In this document: one piece after another, positions 50,426 through 59,400 of the stretch | Numbering within the stretch: position 1 is the stretch's first letter | How the letters are laid out: every line of letters starts with the position of its first letter | From: Protula sp. h YS-2021 | Taxonomy: Eukaryota; Annelida; Polychaeta; Sabellida; Serpulidae | Assembly (NCBI GenBank): GCA_949752745.1 | Contig: OX457027.1 | Coordinates: forward strand, 76,253,214-76,317,213 | Direction: 5' to 3' | Length of the DNA stretch: 64,000 nt | Position numbers and translations under genes: made by a program | The notes under the pieces: generated by a model | Told to the model about the DNA's origin: nothing | The model's database searches: none | What the model saw: only the letters and a program-made list of their open reading frames with translations

Positions 50426-53400
50426 TCTCTCTCTTTCTCTCTCTCTCACTCTCTCACTCTCCTCTATCTGAAGGGTAGAAATTTCTATTATAGCCAAGGC
50501 TGTCGCTGTTCAGTTTTTTTTTTTAATTTATTTTTATATTTAGTTTTTAACCTTCTTGAAATATTTTATCACAAGGCAGCAGAGCAAAAATCATATTTGG
50601 TGAGGAAATGAAAGAATACTGGACAAAGAAATATACGGTTTGGTAGACTCACGAATGCGATTAATGAGTGTGCGTCGCTATGTGGAACATGCTAACATGT
50701 TAATCATATTATTCAGACATTTATTTAAAACGCGTATCAACTTTGATAACAAATTGAAGCTAACACATTAATTAATGTAATGATCAACCATATTTCGGAG
50801 TAAGTCTTTTTTGAAGAACTTTTTTTTCAACTTTAGGACATTGTATAGCTGTGTGGCCGAGCAATTCGTTCGTTCAGGTCAAAATTACACAAAAGTAAGA
50901 CTATGCCGTGTAAAAACAGAACTTGGAATGTAAAACCCAAGTAATTTTCTTATCATTGACTGATTCAAAATTTTGAAATATATCCCCAGATGTTTAAAAT
51001 TTCAGTTTCATTCTTGCCAGATGAACACAAAAGCAAGCAAAACCTGGCGCCATGTTGAGAAGTTACAGCACGCAATTTGCGACGTCACAGTGGCTTGCCT
51101 TTACGTCCGGACTTTCTTCATATATTGAGCGGCGCACTTGGCTCGCCATTCAGTTGTGATTTCATCGACAGAGCAAGTTCCTCAAGTGATTTTACAATGG
51201 CTGGTTCTCCAAAGAAAGCTGCTTCCCCGAAGAAGGCCGCATCTCCTAAAAAGAAGGGGTCGCCAAAGAAAAGGGCAAAGACTACCAAGAAGCCTTCAGC
51301 TCATCCTGATGTAAACACCATGGTGACTGCTGCCATCGCTGCACTGAAAGACCGCAAGGGTTCATCTCTGGCCGCCATCAAGAAGTACATCGCTGCCAAC
51401 TACAAGGTCGACATGGTGAAGATGGCCCCGTTCATCCGTCGCTGCCTGAAGAACGGTGTTGCTTCTGGACGATTTAAGCAGGCGTCTGGTGCAGGTGCTT
51501 CTGGACGATTCCGTGTCGGCAAGGCTCCCGCTGCCCCCAAGAAAAAGAAGGCAAAGAAAGCGAAGAAGGCCAAGAAAGCGAAGAAACCCAAGGCAAAGAA
51601 AGCCAAGAAGCCCAAGGCCAAGAAAGCAAAGAAGGCGAAGAAACCCACAGCCAAGAAAGCAAAGGCCAAAAAGCCTAAAGCCCAGAAAGCGAAGAAAGCC
51701 AAGAAGCCCAAGGCCAAGAAAGCAAAGAAGGCAACTGCCAAATAAACAGCCGCAGTTTTTATACTGCAACTAAAATCTAAAGGCCCTTCTCAGGGCCACC
51801 CAATATTCCAAAATAAGCAATTCTGTCTTAAAAATTTATACTTTGTATGAAATATATTGAGAGCATGTCTTTAAAATGTGTTTTGTGTGAAGTCGTTTTG
51901 AGTATGCTTTGTGCGCTTGGTGTTTTGATTGTCTGCGTGCGAGTTGATGTGAAAAAATATGAGGGGGGGGGGGGGGATAACAGTGCATAAGTAATCTAAG
52001 ATAACAGGGTTAAAATATTGAAAAAGAGGCAATGATACCACTCAAAATGAGTTGTTTCTGAATCGTAAAGAGTGGTACAAACGAGTAGAAATTCTGTGGA
52101 AAGGCTCCAAGCCTTGTAACTGACGATTTTCTGTTGGGATGTTTAAGAGAGAAACAAATGGTGAAAAGGCTTCACAACATTGTTTTCTGTATCCCCAAGC
52201 GAGTCGCTCAAATAAAAAAATTTGATGCGGAACCCCCCAAAAGGGCCAAAATAGGTCTCGAAAATTTTCCCGAATATAAAAGTACGTTCATCTGGATCGG
52301 TTCTAAACAAAAACAGACCACCTCTCGCTTTGATCTATTTGATTGAAAATGGGGAAGCATAAGACCCGGAAAAAATCAAAAGTTAACAAATAAATAAAAC
52401 AGAAAAAAGGCAATAAAATAAACTACTGCATATTTTAAAGGTTGACATCGTGCGACCCACTTAATGAAGCCGCCGTTGTCCATATCAGTGACAGGGGTCT
52501 GGACTTTCTATTGTATTCACATTACAGAGGCACTTCCCCTGAAAAGTTAAGTGTTTCAAGCAGACGCTCCAGCTTTCATTCCCTGAATTGATAACCCCAG
52601 ACGGGTAACGTGCTCTGCGCCACATTTTTTATTCAGACATTGTTCAAATACTTCGTAGTGTCAATTTAACTGCTAAAAAGAAGGTATGAACATCCCGCAA
52701 AAATCACAAACTGTATATGACAGGAAGTTAAGTCTGGAGATAATTTTGGGGGCGAAGTTTTAATACTCTCCGGGTCTGCTCCGGGAGAAAAAATGCCAAG
52801 CTTAAACTTCTTTCCAGGACATAAGGATAGCTCAGAGCCCCGGGGATGGGGGTTAGGTGGGGGTGGTGATTCCAGGTCGATACAGTACTGCTCTGTTAAA
52901 GAGGGACCAAAAGTGCCTGTACGTCACAAAGATACCAAGATGTTGCCTTGTTTTATCAGCCAGAGGATGTCCCAGTTGGAACGTCTGACCGCCTGAAAGA
53001 ACATAGTTGCCGAGGGTTTCCACAGCGCCTCAGGGGACAGCAGCAATAGTTTACTTGGAAAACTCACGCAACTGTACAGCACATTCAGAGCAGTGGCAGT
53101 TTATCAAACGAATAACGCGCCAGACGAAAACATACACAAACTGGGGTGGGGAGAGAGTGAGGGCGGTGTGGGATGTACGGATGTAGATTGAGGCCACTTG
53201 GCAAATGACACTGGATGTCCTACGTTTTTTTTTTGTTTTTTGTTTTTTTTTTCTTTTTTTTTGTGTGTTTTTTTTTGTTTGGTTGGTTTTTTTTAACATG
53301 TATGGTTGCAAAGAAACCTGACACAACTAATGCTCTTTTCACACTGCGGGCTAGTTAAGGAAATCCACTGCATGAAACTATCGTTTTATTTCGTAAAACG

Positions 53401-56400
53401 AGCTTTTACGAGTAAAAGCGCAATTCGCGTTCTCCACTTTTAATGGGTTCCCTTCCAGTAATATTTACCACGCAATATAAAAAAGAACTTTTTGAGGTAC
53501 TGTTCAAGATACTCTAACCCTTCCATCCATCCTATGGCCAATCAGAATGCCCGAGACGTCGTCTGCTAGTCTCGTATAAACGACATTCCCTTTTTAGCCC
53601 CAAAAGGCGGTAAAACACGCCCAGGCTAGTTGGGGATGGATGGGACGGGTTAAAATCAAAGTTAAAAGTGGAGAACGCGAATTGCGCTTTTACTCGTAAA
53701 AGCTCGTTTTACGAAATAAAACGATAGTTTTACTTCGCAAAAGCTTTGAATTCGCTTATCTCCACTTTTAATGGGACTTGAGTCCGGAGCAGGGGAGCCT
53801 GCCATTCTTGAACTGCCCAAAAAGGTCGCGAATTACACTATGGCTTGTAAAGCTCATTGCATATAGGCGAGGAGTGCTGTGCACTCGACGCAAAGAAGAA
53901 ATAAAACTTGTCAGCTAAGTTTCAATTCTTTTAATGATTTCCTAAATAAAGTCCGGAGGCGTACCATTCCGGTCTTTCAACATAAGGTAAATCGTAACAA
54001 AGTAAAAAATATCACAGCAACTGTCAGTTGAGATGAGAAGGCTTCCAACCATGCCATCATCTTTTTTGAGAACTATCACCATCCCCCTCCAACCGCCCAC
54101 CGGATGGATCCCTTCCTCAAGTTCTCACTATTCACTTGCTATGTATTGATGAACAATTAGGTTTATTTAGAAGTACTACAAAACGATCGTAAATCCATAG
54201 GAATTACGCAAATAAACTCTTTGACACTTCTAGTAAAGTGACTGAAGTGTTTTACAAGACATGCAATTCAAACTTGAAAAAGAAAGCGAGTCCGCTGTCT
54301 AACTTTTCTTCTTCTCATTTGATAAATTACCACGTTTATTTGAAATAAACTCATAGCGATTGACTAGATAGTACTAAAACTACTGTAAATCGTCATAAAA
54401 TGAAAAACAGAAAAAATTTTGCTTATTTATGACTGTTTTCCTATATGGGGCCGTTATGGTCCCATAAGCCCATAATGATACTATGGTACCTCATACCATG
54501 AACCATAAACCGGCTTTCGGCCTTCCGGCTACAACGGGTGTACGGTCACTGGGTACGTCTGGGACCGACATGGTCCCCCCCCCTTTCTTTCTGAAAAACA
54601 TGAAGAAAGGAGATCAAAACTTAAGCATCCGAGTAGCCGTAAGACCGAAGACTGGGCTGTACTCATTACACATGCGATCCTGAACACTTCGGAGTAAATA
54701 AATGCTTAATTAAACATAACCGTCCAGCGTTCGTCCGTAACTTAATATAAGCACGAACCGAAATGGTCCAAAGGACCTGAGCGAAAGGCGAAATGTTCAG
54801 AGTAAGAAGGAAAGACCTTCTTGTAGGTTGTTACTTTCGTGGCTTGTTGTTGTTGTTACTGTTCCCATTACGGCCCTTGGAGAAGTTACTCTTGTGCTTG
54901 CCCTTGTTCTTAAACTTGGGAGAAGCATTCCTACAACAGAAACACTCAGCCTGTAATGGTCGTTTCTGAAGCCACGAACGGTCCTAATGAATATAAGCCA
55001 GACAATTCATCTTGAGAAAAATCTTTCAGATAGTATTTAACAAACGAGTTGGGGGAAACCCAACAACCTGTTTTTAATATATCCGAAAGGGACACGTTGC
55101 GTACCGCCCTGAGGGAATTGGCTACTTGCCTTACCTGATGGGCTTTGATGTTTGATTCCCCTAACGGGTTAGGGTCGATTTGTGCATCGTCATAGGCTGC
55201 CAAAATGATCCTTTTAATATAATTTGAGATCGACTGTTTCGAAAGATCTTTGTTAAATTTCGGCATAAACGAAATGATGAGAGCCTTCTGATTATCTGAT
55301 CGGTAGGTCTCTGACATTTCCAAATACTGTTGCAGCGCTTTGACGGGACACAAAGAGACCAGACCGTCTGAGTCGGGGTCATCTGGTAGGGATGGGAGAG
55401 TAATGTGATCGAACGTTCCCATCCCTTGGGTCATGATGTGGGTTTTTCCCATGAATCCTGCTCTAGGGACTAGGGTGACCTTCTCCCATGTACCCTTATC
55501 TTTATTTACCTTTCTGTCTAGGGCATGGATTTCGCCTCTTCTTTTGCCCGAAGCTAAGGCCAATAAAAACGTGAATCTTAATGTTGCGTTTTTTGCTGAA
55601 ATCACGTCCTTACTAAATATATCTGGGCGCTGAAGATACTGTAAGACTATTGATAAATCCCACTGCGCTATGTTGGATGGGCAGGGTGGGGAGCTTACTT
55701 TAAAATGTCTTACTAGCTGTGATAGGGAAGTATCTTCGCCCGGGTCGTAGCCTGTAGACGCTTTGAGTCTTGACCCTATAGCGGCCCTATAGCCCTCGAT
55801 GGAACTTACCTTTAATTTCACCTCCGTGAAAAGGTGATCGAGGAAATCCGCTACCACTGCTGGGCTAGCCTGAAACGGATCTAGCTTAGAAGTGCTACAC
55901 CAAGCGGCAAATTTATTCCACTGCGACCTGTAAACTTTGGCCGTTGAACCCTTGTGACTGTTTACTATTTTCTCTCTCACCTGCTTAGAAAAACCCTTGT
56001 TTTTCAGAAAGGACTGGTCAGACACCATAGGTGGAGGTTCAGTAAGCGAGGGGAGGGGTGGAAGTGATGCCAATGGGGTTGTGATAGCAACTCGTTGTGG
56101 CATGGGATCGGTATCGACCTTACTACCTTGCAATGGAGTAGGAGGGCGAACCATGGGGCTTCCGGTGTCCATGGGGCAATGAGTAATAGGAACGGTGGTT
56201 TCAACTCGATTACTCTCTGCAGGACTTGCCCTAAGATTGCTTGTGGGGGAAAGGCATACAGTACCTCGTCCCGTGGCCACTGACAATTGAGAGCGTCTAC
56301 TGCCCAAGCTGCTGGGTCCGGGCAAGGAGACACGTACCGGGGAAGTTGGGTGGTCATCGCGTTTGCAAACAGATCCAGAGTCGGGGCACCCCATGGGGAT

Positions 56401-59400
56401 TGGTGTGTCACCCACTGAAAGGACCGAGGGGATAGGCACCACTCGGTGTTGATAACTTGACCCTGTCTGGAGGCTAAGTCCGCTAGGACGTTTAATTTCC
56501 CGGCCAGGTGACGGGCGGAAACGGTCACCTGTTCCTCCCTGGCCTTTGAAAGAATTTGGAATGCAAGTTTGGACAGGGATCGTGATTGGTGCCCCCCTGC
56601 TTGTTGAGGTAAGCTATGGCTGTGGAGTTGTCTAACCGAAAAAGGACTGCCTTGTTTCTGAGTTGGTTGGTCAGCTTGATTAGGGCAATCCAGACCACCC
56701 GAAGCTCCAGCCAGTTTATGTGGTAGGACTGAAGCGAGGGTGGCCATTTGCCCTTCCATACCTGACCATTCCAATAAATTCCCCACCCCGCATGGGACGC
56801 ATCGGTCTGAATCTCTATCTCCGGGGTGGGGGGCTGAAATGGCATTCCTTCGGACATAATTAGAACATCGCACCACCACTGTAGGGCTTGTAGGGTTACC
56901 TGTGAAACTTGCATCCTCGCTGCGGGTGAACGACCCTGATGCAACGCCCATCTTACCTGGCTTTGAAATGGCCTGTAATGGAGACGGCCCAGGGGGACTG
57001 TCTTCTCTGTTGCCACTAACAGGCCGAGGAGCGATTCCATGGCCTGTAATCTCACCTTCTTTCCTGGGGAAATACCTTTTATGGCATCTGCAATTCTCTG
57101 GCGGCGTTCTGGCGTAGGGAACGCCTTTGCTATTGCCAGATCCCAAAACTCCCCTAGAAAGGTAATGGACTGTTTGGGGGTTAGTTCGGACTTGGCTAGG
57201 TTTACTACTAGACCTACCTCTAGTGCCTTGCGAACTAAAGACATTGTATGATTCTCGGTTACCTGCCTGTCTTGATTCGCCAGAAACCAGTCGTCCAGAT
57301 ACTGGAAGACTAACATCCCTTCTAGCCGTGCCCATGTTTTCAGTACTTTCATGACCTTGGAGAAAACGTACGGGGCCGTAGCCAGACCGAAGGGAAGTGC
57401 CAGAAACCAAAATCGTCTTTTCCCTACTTGAAAGGCTAGAAATTTTCTTGCCGAGCGATGGAGAGGAATATGGAGGTAAGCATCGGAGAGATCTATGGAG
57501 GTACCCCACATCCCTTCCCGTAATGACCCTTTTATCACCTGGGCCGTGTCCATCTGAAAGGTGATCACTCGGAGAAAACCGTTTATGGGGGAAAGGTCGA
57601 TTACCAGCCTCCACCCTCCGGATTTCTTGGGAACCAGAAAAACTCTGCTGAAAAAACCCATTTGATTTTCTGGCATTTCCTCTATCGCCTGTTTTTGAGA
57701 CAAGCTCAGTAGCATTTCTTGGAGAGCTCGGTCTTTTTCTGACCCCTTGGCGTAAGAGGTGACTAGTTGTCTTGGCGCATGGGCGGTTAGGGGAATAGGG
57801 CACCTGAGCCCGTTCCGGTCTCGTTTGAAAGGTAGGGAGTAACCTCTCTTTAACCAACGTACTACCCTTCGAGACGCCCCCATTTCTGCCCATTGCTGCC
57901 AAAACTTTCCTAGTCTTCCTCCTACGGGCAAGGAGGCGTTTAAGGAAAGTAAATTTTCCAAGTCTCTTAAGTTTGCTAAAGTATCGCCAGGAGATAAGGG
58001 AATCTCGTGACGGTACTTTGGTTGGCTGCTACCTGAACGACTGTGGAGCCGGACCCTCTGTCTTGCTGCCGGGGCTGGGTTTCGGTTTCTTGACAGGGGG
58101 CTGTTGTAGCTGCGCACTCGGCTTAGACGGTGCTGGAGAGGACTGTTGTGGTCTCTTCCTCTTCAGTGGACGTTTGAAGGAGGAGCGAGACATCCTGGAC
58201 ATCAGGGCATAATCTTGCGAAAGCGAACGACTTTCCTGGTTCACCCTCTCTATCTCGGCGGGAGGAAATAGTTCTCGTTCCTCCAGGATAGGGGCATGAC
58301 GCAGGTCCCGCAAACCTTTGACACTAGACCAGCAGTGCTGGAGAAAGGCATCTCGACGTAAGTAGACCATTGAAGTCATCAAAAAAGTGGAAAGTTTGAC
58401 CACGTCTCGGGTAGCTAAGGCCAGGCATTCCATCAATTTAGCAGACACGGGATCACTAAGGCGAAGTTCTTCCCAACGCGACTTTAGTGCTTTAAGTGCA
58501 TGATCTTGAAAAGACATAATGTTCAGGATGTGGCGAGAAGACGCCTCGATGGTCTTTGCGTCTTTCTCCACTAATGGAATGTCTGAGTCACTACGCACTG
58601 TGGGCATCCAGACTGTACGCTTCACGGGCTGCTCCAGTGCCTCTAGGGGAATTTTTTCATCCGCTGACCGATATGGTCCTGGTCGTACTGAGCAATGTTT
58701 AGATAAATGGAAACGCGACAACGTGCGACCCTCACCGGCGTCCATCTTCTTGAACTCTTTCGCGCGGACCGTGACAGCATGAGCAATGCCCTCACTGGTG
58801 GCTAGTGCGATAAACGAGTCCTGTTGTGGTGGAGCTGCCTGAGATGTCATCCGAATGGGCGGATCCTCCTTATCTAAATTTGGGGAGCCACAGGAGACCT
58901 CTGCTAAGCGGGCTATCTCTTGAATGGCATCCCTGAACGGCACGTCTTCTGGTGCAATCGTAGAAGCAGAACTCGAGGGGGCCGCGTCCTCGACCGATGG
59001 GGCAAGATCTGGTGGAGAGGGAGTACGGATGGGCCGTCTGCCCGCTGCCGCTGGATCTCTCCAAAGTCGATGCCCTTGGCCGGGAGAACGCACCTGCTCC
59101 ACTGCCCGTAACGGTAAATGACAACGGGAATGTACTGACGTACCCTCGGATTCTTCTTCCCCGTCTTCCACCTCCGACTCCTGTTCATCAGATGCTGCTT
59201 CTGGGAGTTGGGATTGTGAAAAATGTGACATGTGGGGTTCCCCTACTGGGGTGTAAATTTCTTTCTCCCTGTTGCTTGGGACTGCTGCTAGGGGAGAATT
59301 TTCCATCGGCCCGATTTCCTCATCATCTTCCAGCAATGCGGAGACTTGGCCCGAAAGGGGCACGCCCACGGAATCCTCCTCGCTGATGGTGACCGTTTCG

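Larger units (their letters stand above)
50830..51865 (+). repeat. Duplicated H1 unit, copy 2
   Basis: Partner of 41560-42585, direct orientation, about 9.3 kb apart. The 5' UTR differs by a 14-base insertion (after ATCGACAG). Confidence 0.85.

Noticed and set aside
50232..50497. Leu-Ser and Arg-Glu repeat proteins
   Set aside because: Translations of the CT microsatellite.
53051..53326. Lys/Gln-rich minus-strand frame
   Set aside because: Results from a T-rich low-complexity run.
56028..56442. Extra 138-residue N-terminus for the DIRS recombinase
   Set aside because: It lies antiphase over the methyltransferase-like region of the preceding frame and shows no domain; the internal ATG at 56028 gives the usual recombinase size.
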